DNA of 64,000 bases from contig NZ_CP016616.1 of NCBI RefSeq assembly GCF_002741015.1, forward strand, positions 293,501 to 357,500, given 5' to 3'. Both the position numbers and the translations under genes were made by a program. How positions within the stretch are numbered: the first letter of the stretch is position 1; each line of letters starts with the position of its first letter. The notes below the pieces were generated by a model. The model was not told the DNA's origin, did not search any database, and saw nothing but the letters and a program-made list of their open reading frames with translations. Positions 54,668 through 63,663 of the stretch are shown here, piece by piece. The DNA is from Microvirga ossetica. Its GTDB lineage: Bacteria; Pseudomonadota; Alphaproteobacteria; Rhizobiales; Beijerinckiaceae.

Positions 54668-56557
54668 ATGCCGCATCACATGCCGCTGATATCCACCATC
54701 GTTGTCGGCCTCGTAATGGCATTCGCCCTCGGCGTTATCGCGCATCGGTTTCGCCTCTCGCCTCTCATCGGTTATCTGCTTGCCGGCGTCCTCGCCGGGC
54801 CGTTCACCCCCGGCTACGTGGCCGATCAGGGGCTCGCCAACCAGCTCGCCGAGATCGGCGTGATCCTGCTGATGTTCGGCGTCGGCCTGCATTTCTCGTT
54901 GAAAGATCTTCTCTCCGTTAAGGCCATCGCGATTCCCGGCGCCGTCGTCCAGATCGCCAGCGCGACGGTTCTCGGCATGGGTCTAGCCTGGCTGATGGGG
55001 TGGAACCTCGGCGGCGGCCTCGTCTTCGGCCTAGCGCTCTCGGTCGCCAGTACGGTCGTGCTGCTCCGCGCCCTGCAGGAGCGCCGCCTCGTCGAAACGG
55101 AGCGCGGCCATATCGCGGTCGGCTGGCTGATCGTGGAAGACTTGGCCATGGTCCTGGCCCTGGTCCTTCTCCCCGCCTTTGCGGAAGCTGCGTCCAGCAC
55201 CTCGGTCGATCTGGAATCCATCGTCATTTCCTTGGGCATCACGCTGGGCAAGGTCATTGCCTTCGTCGCGATCATGCTGATCGTCGGTCGGCGGGTCGTT
55301 CCCTGGATCCTGCACTATGTCGCCCACACGGGCTCCCGCGAGCTGTTCCGCCTGGCGGTCCTTGCCATCGCGCTCGGCGCCGCCTTCGGCGCGGCGGAGC
55401 TGTTCGGCGTGTCCTTCGCTCTCGGCGCCTTCTTCGCCGGCATGGTGATGAGCGAGTCGGAGCTCAGCCATCAGGCGGCTTCCGAGACCCTGCCCCTGCG
55501 CGACGCCTTCGCGGTCCTGTTCTTCGTCTCGGTCGGCATGCTCTTCGACCCGATGATCCTGGTCAACGATTTCGGGCCGGTGCTTGCGACCTTCCTGATC
55601 ATCGTCATCGGCAAGTCGCTTGCGGCCTTCGCCATCGTGCGCCTCTTCCGCCACCCGAACTCGACCGCGCTGACCATTGCGGCAAGCCTCGCGCAGATCG
55701 GCGAATTCTCGTTCATTCTTGCGGGCCTCGGGGTCGAGCTTCAGGTCCTGCCGGAAAAGGGGCGCGACCTGATCCTGGCGGGCGCAATCCTGTCGATCAT
55801 GGTCAATCCGTTCCTGTTCACCCTGCTGGACCGGTGGTTCGCGAAAGGGGAAAGCGCCAGGGCGACGGCGAAAGCAGAGGCTGTCGCCGCCGAGAAGGAA
55901 GCGGCCGCAGCAGAGAAAGCGGCTGCTGCCGCTGCACGGGAGCCCCTCCCCGTCACGCCTCTGACCGATCACGTGGTTCTCGTAGGCCATGGCCGGGTCG
56001 GCAAGTACATCAGCCGTAAGATGACCGCGATAGGATCGCCACTCCTCGTGATCGAGACTGAGAAGAACCAGGTTGCGGATCTGCAGAAGGAAGGCTCGCC
56101 GGTCATCATCGGCAACGCCGCCGATCCAGAGGTGGCAGCCGCCGCCAATATCAAGCAGGCCCGCTGCCTCCTGGTCGCCATCCCGGATGCATTCGAGAGC
56201 GGCCAGGTGGTGGAACAGGCCCGCCAGATCAACGCGGACCTTCCGATCGTCGTGCGCGTGCATTCCACCGCCCAGGAGGAGCACGTCATGAAATATGGCG
56301 CGAGCCAGGTCGTGATGGGCGAACAGGAAATCGCACGCGCCATGTTCGCCGCCGTCCCCGATGCGCCCCGCGAGCCGGTGCTGTCCTCCGTCAAGGAGGC
56401 GGACGATGACGAGCCGCGCGAAGCCGGCGCGGAGGGAGACGACACGGTGCAGCTTTCGCCTGAAAGTCCCGTGACTGAAGCCAGTTCGGATCAGACGGAC
56501 GAAACTACGCCGGAACAGAGGCCTCTACGCCAGCGTGCCGACGAACCGGGGCATTGA
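54668..56557 (+). CDS. ybaL: CPA2-family cation/proton antiporter with TrkA-N domain (KefB/YbaL-like)
   Basis: A 629-residue membrane protein. About 12-13 transmembrane helices (residues 5-395) of the Na+/H+ exchanger fold include LIGYLLAGVLAGPFTPGYVA and GLALSVASTVVLLRAL. A linker rich in Ala/Glu/Lys precedes a TrkA-N nucleotide-binding domain (about 435-550, VVLVGHGRVGKYISRK). The acidic C-terminal tail is low complexity. It likely exports K+ in exchange for protons. GAAGGAGAG precedes ATG 54668. Divergent from the A-type carrier gene. Confidence 0.92.
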   Translation: MPHHMPLISTIVVGLVMAFALGVIAHRFRLSPLIGYLLAGVLAGPFTPGYVADQGLANQLAEIGVILLMFGVGLHFSLKDLLSVKAIAIPGAVVQIASATVLGMGLAWLMGWNLGGGLVFGLALSVASTVVLLRALQERRLVETERGHIAVGWLIVEDLAMVLALVLLPAFAEAASSTSVDLESIVISLGITLGKVIAFVAIMLIVGRRVVPWILHYVAHTGSRELFRLAVLAIALGAAFGAAELFGVSFALGAFFAGMVMSESELSHQAASETLPLRDAFAVLFFVSVGMLFDPMILVNDFGPVLATFLIIVIGKSLAAFAIVRLFRHPNSTALTIAASLAQIGEFSFILAGLGVELQVLPEKGRDLILAGAILSIMVNPFLFTLLDRWFAKGESARATAKAEAVAAEKEAAAAEKAAAAAAREPLPVTPLTDHVVLVGHGRVGKYISRKMTAIGSPLLVIETEKNQVADLQKEGSPVIIGNAADPEVAAAANIKQARCLLVAIPDAFESGQVVEQARQINADLPIVVRVHSTAQEEHVMKYGASQVVMGEQEIARAMFAAVPDAPREPVLSSVKEADDDEPREAGAEGDDTVQLSPESPVTEASSDQTDETTPEQRPLRQRADEPGH

Positions 56558-56573
56558 GGCACATCCATTCCGC

Positions 56574-56757
56574 TGTCATTCCGGGGCCGCGTAGCGGAAC
56601 CCGGAATCCATAAACACCAAGCTTCAAGAACTGTGATCGGCCTTGCGCTTCTTCCTGTAACGCTAGCGGTTATGGATTCCGGGCTCGCACCGGTGGTGCG
56701 CCCCGGAATGACAGCGCGGGAAATAAAAATGACCGGGACAAGCCCGGCCATGACGCG
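56574..56757. repeat. Cluster of palindromic intergenic repeats (BIME-like)
   Basis: GTCATTCCGGGGC and GCCCCGGAATGAC arms bracket about 125 bp with internal inverted halves CCCGGAATCCATAA and TTATGGATTCCGGG. A second hairpin, CCGGGACAAGCCCGG flanked by CATGAC, follows at 56728-56757. Same family as 4531-4632, 6029-6057, 58430-58519 and 60611-60711. Confidence 0.8.
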
Positions 56758-56790
56758 ATTGGGTCTGCTTTCAGACGCGTGACGACCGAC

Positions 56791-57177
56791 CTACCACATG
56801 TCGAGCGCGACCCGCGCCTCGTCGGACATGCGGCTCTGGTCCCACGGCGGGTCGAAAACCATGGCGACCTTGACGCTCTGCACGCCCGGGACCATGGAGA
56901 CGGCGTTCTCCACCCAGCCCGGCATTTCGCCGGCGACGGGGCAGCCCGGCGCGGTCAGGGTCATGTCGATGGAGACGTTGCGGTCGTCATCGATGTCGAC
57001 GCGGTAGATCAGCCCGAGCTCGTAAATGTCGGACGGGATTTCCGGGTCGTAGACGGTCTTCAGCGCCGCGACGATGTCGTCGGTCATGCGGTCGAGCTCT
57101 TCCGGCGGGATCCCGGAGCCCGGTGACACCTGCGGTGCGTTGGTCGGAGATAGGTCGTTCACAGGTTCAATCCTCAC
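56791..57177 (-). CDS. sufT: SUF-system Fe-S assembly protein SufT (MIP18/DUF59 family)
   Basis: A 128-residue protein with the MIP18-like signature DIVAALKTVYDPEIPSDIYE, LTAPGCPVAGEM (conserved Cys) and VFDPPWDQSRMS. SufT supports Fe-S cluster maturation under high demand. The start is GTG 57177, which overlaps the sufS stop as GTGA, so translation is coupled. The N-terminal 30 residues are Pro/Ser-rich. Last gene of the SUF operon, followed by a palindromic repeat region. Confidence 0.9.
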   Translation of the reverse strand: MRIEPVNDLSPTNAPQVSPGSGIPPEELDRMTDDIVAALKTVYDPEIPSDIYELGLIYRVDIDDDRNVSIDMTLTAPGCPVAGEMPGWVENAVSMVPGVQSVKVAMVFDPPWDQSRMSDEARVALDMW

Positions 57178-58415
57178 GCAAACAGGGCTTCAGCCTTCTG
57201 AAGGGCGTCCGCCAGCTTATCGACTTCTTGCATGGTGTTGTAGAGGCCAAACGAAGCACGGCAGGTCGAGGTCGCCCCGAAGCGCTCCAGCAGCGGCATG
57301 GCGCAATGGGTGCCAGCCCGAACCGCCACGCCCTGCCGGTCGATGATTGTGGCGACGTCGTGCGCATGGGCGTTCTTCATCTCGAAGGCCAGGATGGCGC
57401 CCTTGCCCCTGGCGCGGCCGATGATCCGGATCGAGTTCATGGCGCCCAGGCGCTCATGGGCATAGGCCGAGAGCGCCGCCTCGTGCGCCTGGATGTTCTC
57501 GCGGCCGAGCTGCATCATGAAGCGCAGGGCCGCATCCAGGCCGATGGCCTCGATGATCGGGGGCGTTCCGGCCTCGAAGCGGTGCGGCGGGTCGTTATAG
57601 GTGATCGCGTCCTGGCGCACCTCGCGGATCATCTCGCCGCCGCCGGAATAGGGCGGCATCTTCTCGAGCCATTCGCGCTTGCCGTAGAGAACGCCGATGC
57701 CCGTCGGCCCATAGACCTTGTGACCGGTGAAGACGTAGAAATCCGCGTCGAGATCGCGCACGTCCACGTTGAGATGGACCGCACCCTGCGCCCCGTCCAC
57801 CAGAACCGGCACGCCATGAGCGTGGGCGATGCGGATGATCTCCTTCATCGGCGTCACCGTGCCCAGCACGTTCGACATGTGGGTGATCGCAACGATCTTG
57901 GTGCGCGGGGTGATGAGCTTCTCGAATTCCTCGATGAGGAAGTTGCCCTCATCGTCAACCGGCGCCCACTTGATCACCGCTCCCTTGCGTTCGCGCAGGA
58001 AGTGCCAGGGCACGATGTTGGAATGGTGCTCCATGATGGAGAGGATGATCTCGTCCCCCTCCCCGATATTCATGCGCCCGAAGGAATCCGCCACCAGGTT
58101 GTAGGCTTCCGTCGCCGACTTGGTGAAGACGATCTCGTCGATGGATTCGGCGTTCAGGAACTCGCGCACGGTTTCGCGCGCGCGCTCGAAACCTTCCGTC
58201 GCCACGTTCGCCATGTGATGCAGGCCGCGATGAACGTTGGCGTAGCCCGTCTGCATGGTGTTTACCATGGCATCGATGACCGCTCGCGGCTTCTGCGCCG
58301 AGGCGGCGTTGTCGAGATAGACGAGCGGCTTGCCATAGACCTCTTGCGCCAGGATTGGGAACTCCGCCCGGATGGCTTCGACGTCATATGGTGCGAAAGG
58401 TGCGTTCATTGCCAA
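57174..58415 (-). CDS. sufS: Cysteine desulfurase SufS
   Basis: A 413-residue group II cysteine desulfurase supplying persulfide sulfur to SufBCD. PLP Lys lies in YVFTGHKVYGPTGIG near residue 230; the active-site Cys is in VRAGTHCAMPLL near residue 365. VYLDNAASAQKPRAVIDAM and VHRGLHHMANVATEGFE are SufS hallmarks. ATG 58415 gives MNAPFAPYDVEAIRAEFP. A palindromic repeat (58430-58519) separates it from sufD within the operon. Confidence 0.95.
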   Translation of the reverse strand: MAMNAPFAPYDVEAIRAEFPILAQEVYGKPLVYLDNAASAQKPRAVIDAMVNTMQTGYANVHRGLHHMANVATEGFERARETVREFLNAESIDEIVFTKSATEAYNLVADSFGRMNIGEGDEIILSIMEHHSNIVPWHFLRERKGAVIKWAPVDDEGNFLIEEFEKLITPRTKIVAITHMSNVLGTVTPMKEIIRIAHAHGVPVLVDGAQGAVHLNVDVRDLDADFYVFTGHKVYGPTGIGVLYGKREWLEKMPPYSGGGEMIREVRQDAITYNDPPHRFEAGTPPIIEAIGLDAALRFMMQLGRENIQAHEAALSAYAHERLGAMNSIRIIGRARGKGAILAFEMKNAHAHDVATIIDRQGVAVRAGTHCAMPLLERFGATSTCRASFGLYNTMQEVDKLADALQKAEALFA

Positions 58416-58429
58416 ATGCTTTCTGCATT

Positions 58430-58519
58430 GTCATCACCGGCCTTGTGCCGGTGATCCCGACGCGAGAGACACCGCGCTTCACCGTATCGGGATGGCCGGG
58501 ACAAGCCCGGCCATGACGT
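58430..58519. repeat. Palindromic repeat inside the SUF operon
   Basis: GTCATCACCGGCCTTGTGCC followed by GGTGATCCC forms one hairpin, and GGCCGGGACAAGCCCGGCC flanked by CATGAC forms the second. It sits between sufD and sufS. The first hairpin matches the sequences flanking both IS481 copies. Confidence 0.8.
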
Positions 58520-58526
58520 AGTGCGA

Positions 58527-59840
58527 TTAAGCCCGAGCCTTCAGCCAGCCCTCGACCGTGCCGATGAGCGACTCGCGGACGGCTTCGTTCTCGACGTATT
58601 CCAGCGCCTCGCCCAGGAACGCCTGAACCAGGAGCCGCTCGGCTTCCTTCTTCGGCAGGCCGCGGGCCATGAGATAGAACAGCATGTCCTCGTCGAGCTG
58701 GCCGCAGGTGGCGCCGTGGGCGCATTGCACGTCGTCGGCGAAGATTTCGAGTTCCGGCTTGTTGTTCATCGCGCCGCCCTCCTCGAGGAGGAGCGCCGCC
58801 GACATCATGCGGCCGTCGGTCTTCTGGGCGTGATGCGGAACGATGATCTTGCCCTGGAAGACGCCGGTCGCCTCGTTGTCGATGACGGTCTTGAACAATT
58901 CGCGGCTCTCGCAATGGGGAGCCGCATGCTCGACCACCAACGTCGAGTCGCCGTGCTGCAAACCTTTGAGCATCGTCGCGCCGTTGACGCGCAGAATGGT
59001 GTTCTCGCCGTCGAGGATGGTGAAGACCTGATGCCGCGAGGTCGCGGAACCCGCCGTCACGTTGATGCTGTTGAACACGGCGTCGCCGCCGATCTTGGCG
59101 GCGAGCGTCGACAGAGCCAGCGCCCGGTCGCCTTCGGCATTGACGCGCACGTGCTGCACGTTCGTCCGGTCGCCGGCAATCATTTCGACCACGTCGTTCG
59201 GCTGGTGGTTGGCGTCGTTCGTGCTCTCGTGCGTCTCGAGAAGGGTCACCGAGGCGCCCTCCTCCACGACCACGAGAATGCGGGTCGCGGTGGCGACGGC
59301 GGACGACGCCGCCGTGACGAAGCGCAGGTGCACCGGAACCTCGACGGGGCCGGCGACCCGGATCATCACCCCATCGGCCATGAAGGACGTGTTGAGCTGA
59401 TAGACAGGATTGTCGTTCGCCCACGGCACCGGGCTCAACTTCGCCAGCCAGTCATGGCCGCTCGCCAGAGCCTCGGCCAGCGGCACGATCTCGACGTTGT
59501 CCGGCAGATTATGGAAGTCCACGGCCTCGCGCACGAAATGGCCGTTCACGAACGGCACCTGCAGCGCCTCGACGCCCGCAAGCGCCTTGGCGCCGGCGAG
59601 AGCTGCCTTGGCCTCGTCGGACGAGGGCACACCCGCAAAGGGAGCGACCTCGCGCAGGAGCGCGCGCAGGTCGGTGTACTTGAACTCCTCGACCCGGCGG
59701 TGCGGGAGGCCCTGCTGGGTGAAAAGCTCGAAGGCCTGCGCACGCGACTCGGTCTCGCCGGGCAACGCCGTCTTCGCGCTCTCGAAGGCCTGCGCCAGCG
59801 CGGTTTCCGCCGGCGTCTTCATGAGAGTGACGTCAGCCAT
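58527..59840 (-). CDS. sufD: Fe-S cluster assembly protein SufD
   Basis: A 437-residue SufBCD scaffold subunit with a right-handed beta-helix core. The N-terminal helical part contains GLPHRRVEEFKYTDLRALLR; the C-terminal part has KTDGRMMSAALLLEEGGAMN and the catalytic-region motif CAHGATCGQLDEDMLFYLMA. ATG 59840 follows the sufC TAA after one base, so translation is coupled. Alternative upstream frame extensions run into sufC and are rejected. Confidence 0.95.
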   Translation of the reverse strand: MADVTLMKTPAETALAQAFESAKTALPGETESRAQAFELFTQQGLPHRRVEEFKYTDLRALLREVAPFAGVPSSDEAKAALAGAKALAGVEALQVPFVNGHFVREAVDFHNLPDNVEIVPLAEALASGHDWLAKLSPVPWANDNPVYQLNTSFMADGVMIRVAGPVEVPVHLRFVTAASSAVATATRILVVVEEGASVTLLETHESTNDANHQPNDVVEMIAGDRTNVQHVRVNAEGDRALALSTLAAKIGGDAVFNSINVTAGSATSRHQVFTILDGENTILRVNGATMLKGLQHGDSTLVVEHAAPHCESRELFKTVIDNEATGVFQGKIIVPHHAQKTDGRMMSAALLLEEGGAMNNKPELEIFADDVQCAHGATCGQLDEDMLFYLMARGLPKKEAERLLVQAFLGEALEYVENEAVRESLIGTVEGWLKARA

Positions 59841-59841
59841 G

Positions 59842-60594
59842 TTACGCGGCCTCGCTTTCCCGGTAATCGGCATAGCCGTTCGCCTCGAGCTCGAGGGCGA
59901 GGTCCTTGCCACCCGACTTCACGATGCGGCCGGTGTGCATGACATGCACGGTGTCCGGCACGATGTAGTTCAGGAGACGCTGATAGTGCGTGATGACGAG
60001 GAAGGCACGGTCGGGCGAGCGGAGTGCGTTCACGCCCTCGGACACGACGCGAAGCGCATCGATGTCGAGGCCGGAATCCGTCTCGTCCAGGATGCAGAAG
60101 GACGGCTGCAGCAGCGCCATCTGCAGGATCTCCATGCGCTTCTTCTCGCCGCCGGAGAAGCCGACATTGAGGGCGCGCTTGAGCATGTCCTTGGGGATCT
60201 CGAGCTGGGTGGCTGCGGCGTTCACGCGCTTGATGAAATCCGGCGTGGTCAGCTCCACTTCGCCGCGCGCCTTGCGCTGGGCGTTGATGGCGGCCTTGAG
60301 GAAGGTCATCGAGGCGACGCCGGGGATCTCCAGCGGATACTGGAAGGCCAGGAATAGGCCGGCGGCGGCGCGCTGGTCCGGCGCCATCTCGAGCAGGTTC
60401 TGGCCGTCGAGCAGGATCTCGCCGTCGAGGATCTCGTAGTCCTCCTTGCCGGCGATCACATAGGACAGGGTCGACTTGCCCGAGCCGTTCGGGCCCATGA
60501 TGGCGGCGACCTCGCCCGTGTTCACGGTGAGGTTGAGGCCGTTGAGAATGCGCTTGTCCTCGATCTGGACAACCAGGTTCTTGATTTCGAGCAT
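59842..60594 (-). CDS. sufC: Fe-S cluster assembly ATPase SufC
   Basis: A 250-residue ABC-type ATPase. Walker A is [15 protein letters not shown], the signature [15 protein letters not shown], and Walker [15 protein letters not shown]. It drives conformational change of the SufBCD scaffold. ATG 60594 starts [18 protein letters not shown] palindromic repeat lies between it and the upstream sufB. Confidence 0.96.
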   Translation of the reverse strand: MLEIKNLVVQIEDKRILNGLNLTVNTGEVAAIMGPNGSGKSTLSYVIAGKEDYEILDGEILLDGQNLLEMAPDQRAAAGLFLAFQYPLEIPGVASMTFLKAAINAQRKARGEVELTTPDFIKRVNAAATQLEIPKDMLKRALNVGFSGGEKKRMEILQMALLQPSFCILDETDSGLDIDALRVVSEGVNALRSPDRAFLVITHYQRLLNYIVPDTVHVMHTGRIVKSGGKDLALELEANGYADYRESEAA

Positions 60595-60610
60595 TTTAAA
60601 TTTCCATTCG

Positions 60611-60711
60611 CGTCATCCCGGGCGAGCGTAGCGAGACCCGGGATCGCTATCCGAATTGAACTGGTTCTGGCGTTCCCGGCTCTTCGCTACGCTTCGGCCG
60701 GGATGACGCCG
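60611..60711. repeat. Palindromic repeat between sufB and sufC
   Basis: GTCATCCCGGGCGAGCGTAG at the left pairs with CTACGCTTCGGCCGGGATGAC at the right over about 100 bp (arms imperfect). Internal GAGACCCGGGATCGC resembles the core of other copies. A second insertion of the same repeat family inside the SUF operon. Confidence 0.78.
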
Positions 60712-60716
60712 ATGGA

Positions 60717-62189
60717 TTAGCCGACCGAGCCTTCGAGCGAGATCGAGATCAGCTTCTGCGCTTCGACCGCGAACTCCATGGGGAGGTGCTGCAGCACGTC
60801 CTTCACGAAGCCGTTCACGATCAGCGCCGTCGCCTCCTCTGCCGAGAGGCCGCGCTGCTGGCAGTAGAACATCTGATCCTCGGAGATCTTCGATGTGGTC
60901 GCCTCGTGCTCGAACACGGCGGTGGCGTTCTTCGACTCGATGTAGGGCACCGTATGCGCCCCGCACTGGTTGCCGATGAGCAGCGAGTCGCAGTTCGTGA
61001 AGTTGCGCGCGCCGGTCGCCTTGCGGTGAGCGGAAACGAGACCGCGATAGGTGTTCTCGGACTTGCCCGCCGCGATGCCCTTCGAGATGATCCGGCTCGT
61101 GGTGTTCTTGCCCAGATGGATCATCTTGGTACCGGAATCGACCTGCTGTTTCCCGTTCGAAACGGCAATCGAGTAGAACTCGCCGCGCGAGTTGTCGCCG
61201 CGCAGGATGCAGGACGGATACTTCCAGGTGATAGCGGAGCCGGTCTCGACCTGGGTCCAGGTGATGACCGAGTTCTTGCCCCGGCAATCGCCACGCTTGG
61301 TCACGAAATTGTAGATGCCGCCCCGGCCTTCGGCATCGCCCGGATACCAGTTCTGGACCGTGGAATACTTGATCTCGGCATCGTCGAGCGCGATCAGCTC
61401 GACGACCGCAGCGTGAAGCTGGTTCTCGTCGCGCTTGGGGGCCGTGCAACCTTCGAGATACGAGACGTAGGAGCCCTTGTCGGCGATGATCAGGGTACGC
61501 TCGAACTGGCCCGTATTCTTCTCGTTGATGCGGAAATAGGTCGACAGCTCCATCGGGCAACGCACGCCCGGCGGGATGTAGACGAACGAGCCGTCGGTGA
61601 AGACGGCCGAGTTCAGGGTGGCAAAGAAATTGTCCGTCACCGGCACCACCGTGCCGAGATGCTGGCGCACAAGGTCCGGATATTCGCGGATGGCCTCGGA
61701 AATCGGCATGAAGATCACGCCGGCCTTCTTCAGCTCTTCCTTGAAGGTCGTGGCGACCGACACGGAATCGAACACAGCGTCCACCGCGACCCGGTTCCGC
61801 GGCTCGACGCCGGCCAGGATCTCCTGCTCGCGCAAGGGGATGCCGAGCTTCTCATAGGTCTTGAGAATTTCCGGATCGACCTCGTCGAGGGATTTCGGCG
61901 ACGGGTTCATCTTCGGCGCGGCGTAGTAATAAATGTCGTTGTAGTCGATCTTGTCGTACGACACCCGCGCCCAGTTCGGCTCCTTCATGGTGAGCCAGCG
62001 CTTATAGGCATCGAGACGCCACTGGAGCATCCACTCCGGCTCGCCCTTCTTGGCCGAGATGAAGCGGATCACATCCTCGGAGAGGCCCTTGGGCGCCTTC
62101 TCCATCTCGACTTCGGTCTCGAAGCCGTACTTGTATTGATCGACATCGATCAGGCGAACCTGATCGATCGTTTCCTGCACTGCAGGCAT
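60717..62189 (-). CDS. sufB: Fe-S cluster assembly protein SufB
   Basis: A 490-residue scaffold subunit on which clusters are built with SufC and SufD. Signatures are [40 protein letters not shown] (cluster-related Cys), [20 protein letters not shown] and the C-terminal [20 protein letters not shown]. Length is normal. ATG 62189 begins [20 protein letters not shown]. It follows the cysteine desulfurase gene after 66 bp. Confidence 0.96.
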   Translation of the reverse strand: MPAVQETIDQVRLIDVDQYKYGFETEVEMEKAPKGLSEDVIRFISAKKGEPEWMLQWRLDAYKRWLTMKEPNWARVSYDKIDYNDIYYYAAPKMNPSPKSLDEVDPEILKTYEKLGIPLREQEILAGVEPRNRVAVDAVFDSVSVATTFKEELKKAGVIFMPISEAIREYPDLVRQHLGTVVPVTDNFFATLNSAVFTDGSFVYIPPGVRCPMELSTYFRINEKNTGQFERTLIIADKGSYVSYLEGCTAPKRDENQLHAAVVELIALDDAEIKYSTVQNWYPGDAEGRGGIYNFVTKRGDCRGKNSVITWTQVETGSAITWKYPSCILRGDNSRGEFYSIAVSNGKQQVDSGTKMIHLGKNTTSRIISKGIAAGKSENTYRGLVSAHRKATGARNFTNCDSLLIGNQCGAHTVPYIESKNATAVFEHEATTSKISEDQMFYCQQRGLSAEEATALIVNGFVKDVLQHLPMEFAVEAQKLISISLEGSVG

Positions 62190-62255
62190 TCGTCTCTCCC
62201 ACCGCTCACGGCTTCAAGGGCCGCGGGTTGATGACAAGGAAATGCTCGCCGGCCG

Positions 62256-63428
62256 TCAGGCCGCGCTCGCCTTCCGCTTATATAAGGTGCCGACCACCGT
62301 TTCGCACGCCTCCGCAAAGCGGATCACGTCCTCTTTCGTGGTCGACCACCCCAAACTCACACGCAAAACGCCCTCGGCCAGGGCGGGCTCCATGCCCATG
62401 GCGTCGAGAACATGCGATCGCTTGACCTTTCCGGACGAGCAGGCCGAACCGGAGGACAGGGCCACCCCTGCCAGATCGAAGGCGATCAACGCCGTCTCGG
62501 CTTTGAGGCCGGGTATGGCAAAGGCGAAGGTATTAGGCAACCGCTCAGCGCCGGAAGCCACAACAATGACATCGGGTGCGATCCGGCGAAGCTCGGCCTC
62601 TGCCAGGTCGCGGAGACCCCGGAGTCTTGCGGATTCCTGCCCCAGCCCCGACAGGGCAAGCTCGGCCGCAGACCCGAAGCCGGCGATGGCCGCCACGTTC
62701 TCGGTGCCGGCCCTGAAACCCTTTTCCTGCCCGCCGCCGCGGATCAGCCTGTCGGCGATCTCGAACTGGTCCGAGGCCAGGATCACGGTACCGATTCCCT
62801 TCGGGCCGCCGATCTTATGGGCCGACAGGGTCAGTACATCGGCCTCAAGCTCGGCCATGTCGACCGGGATCCGACCTGCGGCCTGGACCGCATCGGTATG
62901 CACCAGCCCGCCATGCTCGTGGATGATCCGGGCCGCCTCGGCGACCGGCTGGAGAACGCCCGTCTCGTTGTTGGCGAGCTGGATGGAGACCAGTATCCGC
63001 TCGTCTCCGGACCTTTCCAGGGCGGCCTTGAGCCAGGCCAGATCGAGGACTCCGTTCGAATCGACCGGGATGAGCTCGATGGCCTCGGCGGGGAACCGGT
63101 GGCCGTTGAGAACGCAGGGATGCTCGGCCGCTCCCAGGAGGAGCCGGGTCGTCCCCGGCTGCCCGAGGCGGCGGAAGCTTGGCGTCAGGACGAGATTCGC
63201 AGCCTCGGTCCCGCCGCTGGTGAAGACGACGTTCTTCACCCGGGCGCCGACGAGACGGGCCACTTTCTCGCGGGCGCTTTCGATTTCGGCCCGGGCGGCC
63301 CGGCCTTCGGCATGGACGGACGAGGCATTTCCGGGCAGCAGCAGCGCGCGGAGGACGACCTCGGCAGCCTCCGGCCGCAGGGGCGAAGTCGCATTATGGT
63401 CGAGATATATGCGCTGGCTGACCACCAT
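62256..63428 (-). CDS. Cysteine desulfurase (NifS/IscS-like), first gene of the SUF operon
   Basis: A 390-residue group I-type aminotransferase class V enzyme. YLDHNATSPLRPEAAE at the start, PLP Lys in TLSAHKIGGPKGIGT near residue 195 and the active-site Cys in LSSGSACSSGKVKRS near residue 325 are clear. It liberates sulfur from cysteine, in addition to SufS downstream. Many Alphaproteobacteria carry two desulfurases in the SUF operon like this. ATG 63428 is taken from the conserved N-terminus; the 23-residue upstream extension is unsupported. iscR/rirA is not found directly upstream in the window. Confidence 0.92.
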   Translation of the reverse strand: MVVSQRIYLDHNATSPLRPEAAEVVLRALLLPGNASSVHAEGRAARAEIESAREKVARLVGARVKNVVFTSGGTEAANLVLTPSFRRLGQPGTTRLLLGAAEHPCVLNGHRFPAEAIELIPVDSNGVLDLAWLKAALERSGDERILVSIQLANNETGVLQPVAEAARIIHEHGGLVHTDAVQAAGRIPVDMAELEADVLTLSAHKIGGPKGIGTVILASDQFEIADRLIRGGGQEKGFRAGTENVAAIAGFGSAAELALSGLGQESARLRGLRDLAEAELRRIAPDVIVVASGAERLPNTFAFAIPGLKAETALIAFDLAGVALSSGSACSSGKVKRSHVLDAMGMEPALAEGVLRVSLGWSTTKEDVIRFAEACETVVGTLYKRKASAA

Positions 63429-63520
63429 GGCTGCGTGAGGCCTCACGAAATTCTTGCAATCGACCCTGGTTGCCGTGCTAAAGCACCGCAACCACATCTG
63501 TCCGATGTTTTCCCCCGACG

Positions 63521-63549
63521 GTAATAGTCATCCGGGGCGAATGAAACAA
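63521..63549 (-). promoter_or_regulatory. Candidate promoter of the SUF operon
   Basis: On the minus strand -35 TTGTTT (63544-63549) and -10 TATTAC (63521-63526) are 17 bp apart, about 95 bp before the desulfurase ATG. The Irr-type palindrome at 63558-63574 lies just upstream of the -35, as an activator or roadblock site might. Confidence 0.45.
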
Positions 63550-63557
63550 TGGAACAC

Positions 63558-63574
63558 TTTAGAATAGTTCTAAG
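63558..63574. promoter_or_regulatory. Irr-type iron control element (ICE box)
   Basis: TTTAGAATAGTTCTAAG contains the perfect dyad TTAGAA-TAG-TTCTAA. This matches the ICE motif described for the Irr regulator in Rhizobiales (TTTAGAA followed by about three bases and TTCTAAA), known upstream of suf operons. It lies between the divergent SUF operon and the hydrolase gene, about 130 bp before the desulfurase start. Confidence 0.65.
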
Positions 63575-63663
63575 GGTTCTTTTACGAGGATCCGCGGCCT
63601 GAAGTCAAGGTCGTTCCGGATTTTCCCTCTCCCGACGGAGAGGTGATCAAGAGGTTCGCGTAT

